This document shows positions 19,251 through 27,353 of a DNA stretch of 64,000 nt, one piece after another. The notes below the pieces were generated by a model that was given only the letters and a program-made list of their open reading frames with translations, was not told where the DNA came from and searched no databases. Every line of letters begins with the position of its first letter. Position 1 is the first letter of the stretch. The DNA comes from Enterobacteriaceae bacterium UBA7338 (GTDB lineage Bacteria; Pseudomonadota; Gammaproteobacteria; Enterobacterales; Enterobacteriaceae): positions 124,001 through 188,000 of the forward strand of contig DKPJ01000001.1 in assembly GCA_002480085.1 (NCBI GenBank). Direction: 5' to 3'. The position numbers and the translations under genes are program-made.

Positions 19251-20222
19251 TCAAAACGGCCTCAATCCTCTACCGACCGGCACCGCACTTAGCCACATCA
19301 CCACCGCCGACGTTATCAGAATCACACCTCCGGCCAGGGCCAGCGTTAACCAGCCCACCTGCTGCCACAGCACCGGCGTTTTATTGCCGCTCAGCCTGAC
19401 CGCCAGCTGCCGAAAGCTATGCACCAGCAATGCCAGGGTCGAGATGGTTAGCGAGGTGCCTGCTGCCATCGCCATCGCCGACGCCACTCCCCAGCTAAAT
19501 ACGCCGATCACCTTACTGAACAGCAGAACCATGATCGCTCCCGAACAGGGCCGCATCCCCATCGACAGAATAATCATCAGCCGGGCGCGCCAGTCGTCAC
19601 CCCGCGTTAATTGCTCCGGCGTAGGCAGATGCTGGTGGCCGCAGCCGCAGTGGGCATCATGCACATGGTGAGGCGTAAAGGATCTAAACTGCGGCCTGCG
19701 CAGGAGAAGACGCAGCTTTTTTAGCGCTCGCCAGCAGAGCAGCAGCCCCAGCACGCCAACCAGCGCGTAGCTCCCCTTCTCCAGCCAGTAGCTGCTGAGA
19801 TGCAGCCGACGGGCGGGCAGCTGGAGCAGCGTCAGCACGACCACGACCAGCGCGATGGCTACCAGCCCCTGGAGCAGCGACGAGGCCAGGGTCAGGCCAA
19901 TACTCGATTTCAGCTTTGACGGGTGGGTGGCGAGCCAGGTGGTTATCACCACTTTACCGTGGCCCGGCCCGAGAGCGTGCAGCACCCCATAGAGAAAGCT
20001 AAACAGCAGCAGCGCCCCACCCGCCCGGGTCGGATCCGCCGCTACGCCTTTCAACAGGGCGCTCATCTGCTGGTTAACCTCCCGCTGCCAGCCCGCGCTC
20101 TCCAGCATGATCCGCGGCCAGGCGTGCCACAGCTGTATCCCACCCGCTACCGCACAAAGCAGCAGCAGGGCCAGCGGCCAGAGCGAACGCCAGCGGGGCA
20201 CACTTCTTACTGAACTCAACAT
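19251..20222 (-). CDS. NicO/RcnA-type membrane metal transporter, ZevB-like
   Basis: 323-residue inner-membrane protein with about six hydrophobic segments and the NicO family motif LGPGHGKVVITTWLATHPSKL. A His/Cys-rich loop (HHVHDAHCGCGHQH) suggests transition-metal contact. The ATG at 20222 is chosen because it overlaps the stop of the upstream DUF1007 gene by one base (TGATG). An ATG 12 bases further upstream is also in frame. A DUF1007 plus NicO pair is the arrangement of ZevA-ZevB, described in Haemophilus influenzae for zinc acquisition. Nickel or cobalt as substrate is also possible for the family. Confidence 0.82.
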   Translation of the reverse strand: MLSSVRSVPRWRSLWPLALLLLCAVAGGIQLWHAWPRIMLESAGWQREVNQQMSALLKGVAADPTRAGGALLLFSFLYGVLHALGPGHGKVVITTWLATHPSKLKSSIGLTLASSLLQGLVAIALVVVVLTLLQLPARRLHLSSYWLEKGSYALVGVLGLLLCWRALKKLRLLLRRPQFRSFTPHHVHDAHCGCGHQHLPTPEQLTRGDDWRARLMIILSMGMRPCSGAIMVLLFSKVIGVFSWGVASAMAMAAGTSLTISTLALLVHSFRQLAVRLSGNKTPVLWQQVGWLTLALAGGVILITSAVVMWLSAVPVGRGLRPF

Positions 20223-20863
20223 CACTCTTTGCACTCCAGGGTCACGGTCTGGGCAAACTGCTTGCCAAGCTTCATATCCTCCGGCGGAGCGTCCTCTTTA
20301 TCCAGCGACTGCGCGAAGGCCAAGGTCTCGTCTCCCGGCGTCGGCGTATGTACGGCTGTTTGACAGGTTTTTTGCAGGTCAGGAGATAGCGTTACGTCAC
20401 CCTTATCCTGATAAGTCATATCGACATAGTAGGTGGGGTCAAAGGTGGAGAAGGTATAGCGCTGCCCGGCCAGCGGCTGCGGCGTGGCCAGCGGCAGGGT
20501 AAAGGTCAGCACCGCCTGGTGATCGACTCGCGACATACCGTAGTGGCTGGGCCGGTTGAGAAACTTTACCCGCTTCCCGTTATGCCAGACCTCGGTGAAG
20601 TAGTGCTGCCCCAGCACGTTGGCCATCACCTCCGCCGCCAGCTTTTTCCACACCGGCGACTCTGGCTTTGCATCACCGGCGTCATACAGCAGATCGGCTG
20701 AGGTGATCTCATCCATCGTCCAGCGCATGTTAAGCGCCACCAGCTGACCGCCTTCCACCACCGGCTCGGTTTGCAGACGAATAAAGCTGTGGGGGTGGGC
20801 CAGCGCCGGGAGCGATAAAAACGCGAAAACCAGCGCGCCAGCGTACTGTTTGACTGTTTGCAT
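20222..20863 (-). CDS. DUF1007 periplasmic protein, ZevA-like
   Basis: 213 residues with a clear signal peptide (MQTVKQYAGALVFAFLSLPALA) and cleavage before HPHSFIRL. The mature N-terminus HPHSF and scattered His residues fit a periplasmic metal-binding partner. It overlaps the downstream NicO-type transporter gene by one base, so the two are almost certainly co-translated. By family knowledge DUF1007 proteins of this type (ZevA) help zinc uptake. No Zur-like operator was identified upstream (20864-20987, shared with divergent csiE). Confidence 0.8.
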   Translation of the reverse strand: MQTVKQYAGALVFAFLSLPALAHPHSFIRLQTEPVVEGGQLVALNMRWTMDEITSADLLYDAGDAKPESPVWKKLAAEVMANVLGQHYFTEVWHNGKRVKFLNRPSHYGMSRVDHQAVLTFTLPLATPQPLAGQRYTFSTFDPTYYVDMTYQDKGDVTLSPDLQKTCQTAVHTPTPGDETLAFAQSLDKEDAPPEDMKLGKQFAQTVTLECKE

Positions 20864-20987
20864 GTGTTCCTTACGAGAAAAATTCTGTGACGCCCCCCGG
20901 CATTCCTGAGGGAAAGCCCGCCAGGGGGGCTTCCGCCGCCGTATCCTTTAGCTATTCTTATCGAAACCCCTAACTGGAATCCAGCAG

Positions 20988-22265
20988 ATGACAACCGTAA
21001 TGATACCGCCATCTGTGCTCTCCAGTTCACAACGCCGCTGTCATGTACTCCTTATGCTCGCCCTGCCGGGACAAACGGTGACACCAGATATGCTCGGCAA
21101 GCTGAACAACGTGGACGGCACAGTCACCCGGCAAGATATTGCCGACACGGGTCATGAGATCCAGCGCTACCATCGGCTGAGCATCGCCGCGCAGCAGGAT
21201 GGCAGCTACCGCATCGAAGGCACGGCCCTCGACCAGCGTCTCTGTCTCCTCCACTGGCTCAAGCGCGCCATCCGCCTCTGCCCGAATTTTGTTAGCGCTC
21301 ACTTTACCCCAGCGTTAAAAAACGCCCTTAAGCAGCAGGGTATCGCCAGAACATTGTATGACGATACTAACCTGCACGCCCTGATTAATCTCTGTTCCCG
21401 TCGCCTCCAGCGGCAGTTTGAGCAGCGGGACATTCAGTTTCTCCGTCTCTATTTACAGTATTGCCTGCTTGCACACCAGCTTGGCTTTACGCCAGCGTTT
21501 GCACCGCTGCAGCAGGCCTGGGCCGAGGCGCGGGCAGAGCACCTTGTCGCCCAGGAGATTATTCGCCACTGGCAGCGCCGGGTCGTTCCTGTCCCCCATA
21601 TCAGCGAGCATCTCTTCCTGACGGTGCTGTTTATGCTGCTACGCACGCCGGACCCTATTCGCGACAGCCACCAGCAGGATACCCGACTGCGGGAGGCCAT
21701 CCGTCGGACTATTGAGCGCTTTCGCACCCTCTCCGGGATGGACTTTAGCGATGAACAGGGGCTGACCGATCAGCTCTATATTCACCTGGCGCAGGCGCTG
21801 AACCGCAGCCTGTTTGGCATCGGAATAGATAATAGCCTGCCGGAGGAGATTACTCTGCTCTACCCCCGGCTGATGCGTACTACCCGCGAGGCACTGACCT
21901 GTCTTGAAGAGGAGTACAACCTCTGCTTTACCCATGAGGAGGCGGGGCTGGTGGCGGTGATCTTTGGCGCGTGGCTGATGCAGGAGAGCGATCTCCATGA
22001 GAAGCAGGTGGTTCTGCTGACCGACGACGCCCCCGAGCGGGAGCGGGCCATTGAGGAGCAGCTGCGCGAGCTGACGCTGCTGCCGCTGAATATCAAGTAT
22101 CTGCCCCTCGCCACCTTCCAGCAGGAGGGTGCTCCGCGTGAGGCAGCCCTGATTGTAACGCCTTATGCGACGCCGCTGCCGCTCTTCTCTGCCCCGCTGA
22201 TCCACGCGGTGATAACCCTGAGCGAGCAGCAGCAGCGACATATTCGCGACATGCTGGAGTCTTAG
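20988..22265 (+). CDS. csiE: Stationary-phase inducible protein CsiE (PRD-domain protein)
   Basis: 425-residue homologue of E. coli CsiE, which is induced by carbon starvation under cAMP-CRP and sigmaS. It has an N-terminal winged-helix-like region and two PTS-regulation-domain-like segments of BglG/LicT type (about 140-330). The N-terminus MTTVMIPPSVLSSSQRR matches the family. The 3' end overlaps the convergent hcaT stop by four bases (22262-22265). Direct targets are unknown. Confidence 0.92.
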   Translation: MTTVMIPPSVLSSSQRRCHVLLMLALPGQTVTPDMLGKLNNVDGTVTRQDIADTGHEIQRYHRLSIAAQQDGSYRIEGTALDQRLCLLHWLKRAIRLCPNFVSAHFTPALKNALKQQGIARTLYDDTNLHALINLCSRRLQRQFEQRDIQFLRLYLQYCLLAHQLGFTPAFAPLQQAWAEARAEHLVAQEIIRHWQRRVVPVPHISEHLFLTVLFMLLRTPDPIRDSHQQDTRLREAIRRTIERFRTLSGMDFSDEQGLTDQLYIHLAQALNRSLFGIGIDNSLPEEITLLYPRLMRTTREALTCLEEEYNLCFTHEEAGLVAVIFGAWLMQESDLHEKQVVLLTDDAPERERAIEEQLRELTLLPLNIKYLPLATFQQEGAPREAALIVTPYATPLPLFSAPLIHAVITLSEQQQRHIRDMLES

Positions 22266-23401
22266 GCACTGGCGGCAACGCCGGGCCGGACGAAGATGGC
22301 GGGCAGCGCCACCAGCGCCATCACCCAGAATACGCCCTGATGCAGATGCTGGAACAGGAAGCCGGCAAAGATGGTCATCACCGCAATGCTGCCGCCCATC
22401 GCTACCGCCGAGTAGACCGCCTGCAGTCGGATCACCTCGCTCCCCTGGCGGGCAGCAATGTAGCGCATCGCCGCCAGGTGGCAGACGGTGAAGGTCCCGC
22501 AGTGCAGCACCTGTACCACCAGCAGCCACGGCAGCGCCGTGGTCCAGCCCATCAACGCCCAGCGCACTACGCCGCATACCGCCGAGAGCAGGAGCAGATC
22601 GCGGGCGCTCCAGCGGCGGAACAGCCGATTGCTGAGGGCGAAGATAATGACTTCCGCGACGACGCCCAGCGACCAGAGATAGCCCACCGTTGAGGCGGAG
22701 TAGCCCGCCTCCTGCCAGTAGATGGCGCTGAAGCCGTAGTAGGCCGCGTGCGCCCCCTGCAGCAGCGAGACGCAGGCAAGAAAGCGTCCGTTCTGACGGA
22801 TCAGCCCACGCCACGCAGGCCAGCCCGCGGTGGCCTGCGCCCGGCTCTCCCCGAGGGGCATCACCGACGGGCGCAGCAGCATCCCGAGCAGCATGGAGAT
22901 AACCCCCAGGGTGAGCATCGCCAGGATTGCCCGGTAGTCGAAGAGGCTGACCAGCTTGCCGGTGAGCGCCGAGCCAATTACAAAAGCCACCGAGCCCCAC
23001 AGGCGCACCCGACCATAGTCCATGACGATCTGCTTTTGCCAGGTGTTGGCCAGCGCGTCGGTGAGCGGTACCAGCGGCGAGAAGAAGAGGTTAAAGCCGA
23101 TGATAATGACCATCAGCCAGCCAACGTGATTTCCGGCCCAGAAGGCCAGCGCAAACAGCAGCGTCAGCAGAGCCAGCACGCGCAGGGCGAATACCAGCCG
23201 GGAGGGATCGGTGACGCGGGGGGCGATGATCAGGCTGCCGAGAAAGCGCGCCACCAGCCCGGCCCCCAGCAGCAGGCCAATGGTCTCGGGCGTCAGGCCG
23301 GTGCCCTTTAGCCAGACGCTCCAGAAAGGTAAAAAGATGCCGTAGCTGAAAAAGTAGGTAAAGTAGCTCAGCGCCAGCCAGCGCGTGGAATGCAAAACCA
23401 T
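22262..23401 (-). CDS. hcaT: MFS transporter HcaT-like (3-phenylpropionate permease family)
   Basis: 379-residue major facilitator with about 12 membrane helices, aligning end to end with E. coli HcaT (LALSYFTYFFSYGIFLPFWSVWLKG near the N-terminus). HcaT is proposed to import 3-phenylpropionate in E. coli, where hca dioxygenase genes follow. No hca catabolic genes are present here, so the transporter stands alone and its substrate is uncertain. The start at 23401 matches the E. coli MVLxSTRWLAL N-terminus. The stop overlaps csiE by four bases. Confidence 0.9.
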   Translation of the reverse strand: MVLHSTRWLALSYFTYFFSYGIFLPFWSVWLKGTGLTPETIGLLLGAGLVARFLGSLIIAPRVTDPSRLVFALRVLALLTLLFALAFWAGNHVGWLMVIIIGFNLFFSPLVPLTDALANTWQKQIVMDYGRVRLWGSVAFVIGSALTGKLVSLFDYRAILAMLTLGVISMLLGMLLRPSVMPLGESRAQATAGWPAWRGLIRQNGRFLACVSLLQGAHAAYYGFSAIYWQEAGYSASTVGYLWSLGVVAEVIIFALSNRLFRRWSARDLLLLSAVCGVVRWALMGWTTALPWLLVVQVLHCGTFTVCHLAAMRYIAARQGSEVIRLQAVYSAVAMGGSIAVMTIFAGFLFQHLHQGVFWVMALVALPAIFVRPGVAASA

Positions 23402-23777
23402 GACTCCCTCCCGTTTTGGAGGCGTTAGTCTGGCGTTAAAAGCGGGCAGGTGCAATTTGCTTGTCACGGTTCAGCTCACATATCTGCAACTTGATGAGTT
23501 ATAAAAAGGGGCAGAACAGCGAGAACCCACTCCTGACCTAAGTCGAATGATAAGAAATTGTTAAATTTTAGTTATAAAAAGATAAATGATTAACATAAAT
23601 AACCACTAGTAACGCAGTGATATTATTGTAATTTAACTGTATATTAACATTAATTTATCCATTAATTTACATAAATGGGCATCGGTCACATTTAAAAATT
23701 CTGCGATACGTTTCCCCTTCCCTTCATTGCTAATCTTCTCTCCGTGACATGCCTCGGCCCCTACAAAAGGTATAACT
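23402..23777 (+). promoter_or_regulatory. A/T-rich regulatory gap before the sugar ABC operon, with direct repeats
   Basis: This 376-bp gap between divergent hcaT and the sugar operon is much richer in A/T than its neighbours. Two repeats stand out: AGTTATAAAAAG at 23497-23508 and 23570-23581 (73 bp apart), and CATTAATTTA at 23648-23657 and 23660-23669 (12 bp apart). They are candidates for regulator binding. No regulator gene lies in the operon. I could not assign a -35/-10 pair with confidence. No convincing full CRP site was found. Confidence 0.4.
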
Positions 23778-24761
23778 ATGAAATTCAAACTCGCATTACT
23801 CAGCGCAGCTCTGGTTTCTGCATGCATGGTGTCCGGTACCTCGGTTGCAGCGGAGAAATATGAAATTGCCGTGGTCGCGAAGGTGACCGGCATTCCGTGG
23901 TTTAACCGTATGGAAACCGGCGTCAACGAGGCAGCGAAAAAGCTCGACGTGAACGCCTACCAGACCGGTCCCTCTACGCCGGACCCGGCTCAGCAGGTGA
24001 AGGTGATTGAGGATCTGATCGCCAAAAACGTTAACGCCATCATTGTGGTGCCAAACGACGCTAAGGTGCTGGAGCCGGTGCTGAAAAAAGCGCGCGATAA
24101 GGGCATCGTGGTGCTGACCCATGAGTCGCCGGACCAGCAGATTGGCCAGTGGGATATTGAAACCATCGACAGCGAGAAGTATGCCCAGGCCAACGTTGAC
24201 GAGCTGGCGAAAGATATGGGCGGCAAAGGCGGCTATGCCATCTACGTTGGCTCCCTGACGGTACCGCTGCATAACGCCTGGGCCGATTACGCCATTAAAT
24301 ATCAGAAAGAGAAGTACCCGGAGATGTTTGAGGTGACCTCGCGCCTGCCGGTGGCGGAGAGCATCGATAAGTCCTACTCCACCACGCTGGATCTGATGAA
24401 GACCTATCCGCAGATGAAAGGGGTGATCGGCTTCGGCTCCCTCGGCCCTATCGGTGCTGGTCAGGCGGTGCAGAAGAAACGGGCAAAAGAGAAAGTGGCG
24501 GTGGTGGGTATCGCGATGCCAGCCCAGGCGGCACCTTACCTGATGCGCGGCGATATCAAAAAAGCGCTGCTGTGGGATCCGAAAGATGCGGGCTATGCGC
24601 TGGTGACCGTGGCCGACCAGCTGCTGAAGGGTAAAGAAGTGACGTCCGATCTGACCATTGATGGTTTAGGGAAAGCCGACGTTGACATGGAGAAGAAGGT
24701 GATCCGCTTTAACAAGATCCTCGAAGTCACCAAAGATAACGCACAGTCGCTCGGTTTCTAA
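23778..24761 (+). CDS. Sugar ABC transporter periplasmic binding protein
   Basis: 327 residues with a signal peptide ending in SVAA before EKYEIAVVAKV, then a type I periplasmic binding protein fold (Peripla_BP_4) of the ribose/AI-2 class. Recognisable features are GIPWFNRMETGV near the N-terminus, the PNDAKVLEPVLKKARDKGIVVLTHE segment, and GDIKKALLWDPKDAGY near the C-terminus. The last resembles the LsrB/rhamnose-binding group. Some pipelines would call it autoinducer-2 binding, but no lsr genes are present. With the D-ribulokinase-like kinase downstream, a pentose or pentulose is a more likely ligand. First gene of a six-gene operon. Confidence 0.85.
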   Translation: MKFKLALLSAALVSACMVSGTSVAAEKYEIAVVAKVTGIPWFNRMETGVNEAAKKLDVNAYQTGPSTPDPAQQVKVIEDLIAKNVNAIIVVPNDAKVLEPVLKKARDKGIVVLTHESPDQQIGQWDIETIDSEKYAQANVDELAKDMGGKGGYAIYVGSLTVPLHNAWADYAIKYQKEKYPEMFEVTSRLPVAESIDKSYSTTLDLMKTYPQMKGVIGFGSLGPIGAGQAVQKKRAKEKVAVVGIAMPAQAAPYLMRGDIKKALLWDPKDAGYALVTVADQLLKGKEVTSDLTIDGLGKADVDMEKKVIRFNKILEVTKDNAQSLGF

Positions 24762-24791
24762 GGCTCTCCGCCTACACCAGGGAACCTCAAC

Positions 24792-24809
24792 GCCGGCCGT
24801 CTGGCCGGC
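24792..24809 (+). promoter_or_regulatory. GC hairpin 1 between binding-protein and ATPase genes
   Basis: GCCGGCC (24792-24798) and GGCCGGC (24803-24809) form a perfect 7-bp stem with a GTCT loop. It lies 30 bp after the binding-protein stop. Hairpins here are common in sugar ABC operons and can protect the upstream mRNA or attenuate transcription, giving excess binding protein. That role is inference. Confidence 0.55.
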
Positions 24810-24830
24810 ACACTCGTACAGAATGACTTA

Positions 24831-24848
24831 AGCGCCCGAACGGGCGCT
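24831..24848 (+). promoter_or_regulatory. GC hairpin 2 just before the ATPase gene
   Basis: AGCGCCCG (24831-24838) and CGGGCGCT (24841-24848) form a perfect 8-bp stem around AA. It ends four bases before the AGGGG ribosome site of the ATPase gene, so its folding could also limit ATPase translation. Confidence 0.55.
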
Positions 24849-24864
24849 CGCAGGGGTATTGTCC

Positions 24865-26373
24865 ATGGCCGACACCACCGCATTTATCACTCTTGAGAAT
24901 ATCAGCAAGCAATTCCCGGGCGTGCTGGCGCTGGATAACGTGAACCTGACGCTTAAAAAAGGTGAAGTTCACTGTCTGGCCGGGCAGAACGGCTGCGGTA
25001 AGAGCACCATTATTAAAGTGATCTCCGGCGTCTATCACCCGGAAAAAGGGGCGCAGATCCAGCTCGACGGCAAGCTGTTCCACCACCTGACGCCGCAGCT
25101 CTCCGCCCACTACGGCATTCAGGTTATCTACCAGGATCTTTCCCTGTTTCCCAACTTCAGCGTGGCCGAGAACATTGCCGTTAACCGCTATCTGCCAGGG
25201 GGCGACGTCTGGGTACGCCGGGGCGCAATGCGCAAGCAGGCGCTGGCCGCGATGCAGCGCATCGGCGTGCGTATCGATCCGGACAAAAAGGTGGAGAAGC
25301 TCTCCATTGCCGACCGCCAGCTGGTAGCAATTTGCCGCGCTATCGCCGCCGACGCCCGGCTGGTGATTATGGATGAGCCAACCGCCTCCCTCACCCGTCA
25401 GGAGGTAAACGGCCTGCTGCGGGTGGTCAACGAACTGAAGGCCGCCGGGATCTGCGTGGTCTTCGTCAGCCACCGTCTCGACGAAGTGATGGAGGTGGCG
25501 GACCGCATCAGCGTCATGCGCGACGGCAAGCTGGTGGGCACCTACCCGGCAAGCCAGCTCGACAGCCACGAGCTGGCGTTCCTGATGACCGGCCAACGTT
25601 TCCACTACAGCCCGCTGCCGGAAAAACCGTCTGCCGATCAGGAGCCGATGCTGGAGCTGCGTAACTTAAGCCGTCGGGGTAAATACCAGAACATCAACCT
25701 GTCGCTGCGCAGCGGCGAGATTGTCTCTATCGTCGGCCTGCTGGGCGCCGGGCGAACCGAGCTGTGTCTGAGCCTGTTCGGCATGACCCACCCGGAGAGC
25801 GGAGAGATGCGCATCAACGGCAAGCCGGTCACCCTGCGCAATAACCATGACGCCATTAAGCACGGGATCGGCTACGTCTCTGAGGATCGCCTGACCCAGG
25901 GGCTGATCATGGAGCAGTCGATCTACGACAACACCATCGTCACCGTGTACGACAAGCTGCATACCCGTAGCGGCATGCTGGATCACGGTAAGGCGAAAAA
26001 ACTGGTGGCCGATCTGATCCGTAACCTGAATATCAAAGTCTCCGATCCGCACCTGCCGGTGAAAACCCTCTCCGGCGGCAACGCCCAGCGGATCGCCATC
26101 GCGAAATGGGTGGCGACCGATCCGCGCATCCTGATCCTCGACTCGCCCACCGTCGGGGTGGATATCGCCAATAAAGAGGGGATCTACCAGATCGCCCGCG
26201 ATCTGGCGGAACAGGGGATGGCGGTGCTGATGATCTGCGATGAGATCCCGGAAGCCTATTACAACAGCCACCGCGTGCTGGTCATGCGCCGCGGCAAGCT
26301 GGTCGCGGAGTTTAATCCGCATCGCTGTACTGAACAGGAGATTGCTGAAGTGGTCGAGGTGATCCATGAATAA
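24865..26373 (+). CDS. Sugar ABC transporter ATP-binding protein (RbsA/MglA type)
   Basis: 502-residue tandem ATPase energising the two permeases that follow. The first half has Walker A GQNGCGKST and Walker B LVIMDEPTASL. The second has the degenerate P-loop typical of this family (GLLGAGRTE), signature LSGGNAQR and LILDSPTVGVD. The ATG at 24865 is chosen because AGGGG (24852-24856) is eight bases upstream. An in-frame TTG six bases earlier would be too close. The 3' end overlaps the first permease gene by eight bases. Confidence 0.93.
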   Translation: MADTTAFITLENISKQFPGVLALDNVNLTLKKGEVHCLAGQNGCGKSTIIKVISGVYHPEKGAQIQLDGKLFHHLTPQLSAHYGIQVIYQDLSLFPNFSVAENIAVNRYLPGGDVWVRRGAMRKQALAAMQRIGVRIDPDKKVEKLSIADRQLVAICRAIAADARLVIMDEPTASLTRQEVNGLLRVVNELKAAGICVVFVSHRLDEVMEVADRISVMRDGKLVGTYPASQLDSHELAFLMTGQRFHYSPLPEKPSADQEPMLELRNLSRRGKYQNINLSLRSGEIVSIVGLLGAGRTELCLSLFGMTHPESGEMRINGKPVTLRNNHDAIKHGIGYVSEDRLTQGLIMEQSIYDNTIVTVYDKLHTRSGMLDHGKAKKLVADLIRNLNIKVSDPHLPVKTLSGGNAQRIAIAKWVATDPRILILDSPTVGVDIANKEGIYQIARDLAEQGMAVLMICDEIPEAYYNSHRVLVMRRGKLVAEFNPHRCTEQEIAEVVEVIHE

Positions 26374-27352
26374 CAGACTTTCCCGCCTGGTCGGGCAACA
26401 TGAGTTCTGGCTTGGGCTACTGGTGGTGGCGCTGGCCGTCGGCCTGAGCGTCAGCACCGACGAGTTTTTCTCGCTGGGCAACCTGACGGATGTCGCCACC
26501 AGCTACGCCATTCTCGGGATCCTCGCCTGCGGCCTGTTCGTGGTGCTGATCTCCGGCGGGATCGATATTTCTTTCCCGGCGATGACCGCCATTGCCCAGT
26601 ATGCGATGGCAAGCTGGGTCATTGCCCACGGCGGCAACTTCGCCCTGGCGCTGGTGCTCGCTATGGTCGTCGGGCTGCTGCTCGGGCTGATCAACGGTTT
26701 CCTGGTCTACTGGCTGCGGGTTCCGGCGATCATCATCACCATCGCCACGCTCAACGTCTACTACGGCCTGCTGGTGTACGCCACTAAAGGGACCTGGCTG
26801 TACGGCTTCCCGGACTGGTTTATGAACGGCATCAACTGGCTGTCGTTCACCGCCGCCGACGGCTATGACTACGGCCTTACCCTGCCCCTGCTCTGCCTGG
26901 CCGCGGTCATTATCTTCACCGCCGTGCTGATGAACTTTACCCGCCTCGGCCGCCAGATTTACGCCATGGGCGGCAACCGCGATGCCGCTTCGCGTCTGGG
27001 GCTGAACCTGCTCAAGCTGCACTTCTACGTCTACGGCTACATGGGCGTTCTCGCCGGGATTGCCGCCGTGGTACAGGCGCAGATCACCCAGTCCGTTGCC
27101 CCCAACTCGCTGCTCGGTTACGAGCTGACGGTGCTGGCGGCGGTGGTGCTGGGCGGGACCAGCATGAGCGGCGGACGCGGCACCTTAACCGGCACGCTGC
27201 TTGGGGTCGTCCTGCTGGCCTTTTTGCAGAACGGCCTGACGCTGCTGAGCGTCTCCTCTTACTGGCACACCGTATTCAGCGGCGTCATTATCCTGGTCAG
27301 CATCAGCGCCACGGCCTGGAATGAAAAACGCAAACTCGCAAGGGAGCTTTGA
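26366..27352 (+). CDS. Sugar ABC transporter permease 1 (RbsC/AraH type)
   Basis: 328-residue inner-membrane permease with about eight to ten hydrophobic helices and the BPD_transp_2 signature (GGIDISFPAMTAI near residue 60 and VVLGGTSMSGGRGTLTGTLLG near 270). Translation is coupled to the ATPase gene by an eight-base overlap. It forms a heterodimer, presumably, with the next product, as in AI-2 and rhamnose-type systems with two different permeases. Confidence 0.92.
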   Translation: MNNRLSRLVGQHEFWLGLLVVALAVGLSVSTDEFFSLGNLTDVATSYAILGILACGLFVVLISGGIDISFPAMTAIAQYAMASWVIAHGGNFALALVLAMVVGLLLGLINGFLVYWLRVPAIIITIATLNVYYGLLVYATKGTWLYGFPDWFMNGINWLSFTAADGYDYGLTLPLLCLAAVIIFTAVLMNFTRLGRQIYAMGGNRDAASRLGLNLLKLHFYVYGYMGVLAGIAAVVQAQITQSVAPNSLLGYELTVLAAVVLGGTSMSGGRGTLTGTLLGVVLLAFLQNGLTLLSVSSYWHTVFSGVIILVSISATAWNEKRKLAREL

Positions 27353-27353
27353 G

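Noticed and set aside
23690..23712. Possible CRP site (TCACATTT half-site) before the sugar operon
   Set aside because: Only the right half fits; the left half and spacing do not match TGTGA-N6-TCACA.
23778..24761. Autoinducer-2 (LsrB) assignment for the binding protein
   Set aside because: Resemblance is at superfamily level, and lsrK/lsrR/lsrF/lsrG genes are absent; the kinase is D-ribulokinase-like, not LsrK-like.
24859..24864. TTG start for the sugar ATPase gene six bases upstream
   Set aside because: Would leave only two bases to the AGGGG ribosome site; ATG 24865 is properly spaced.
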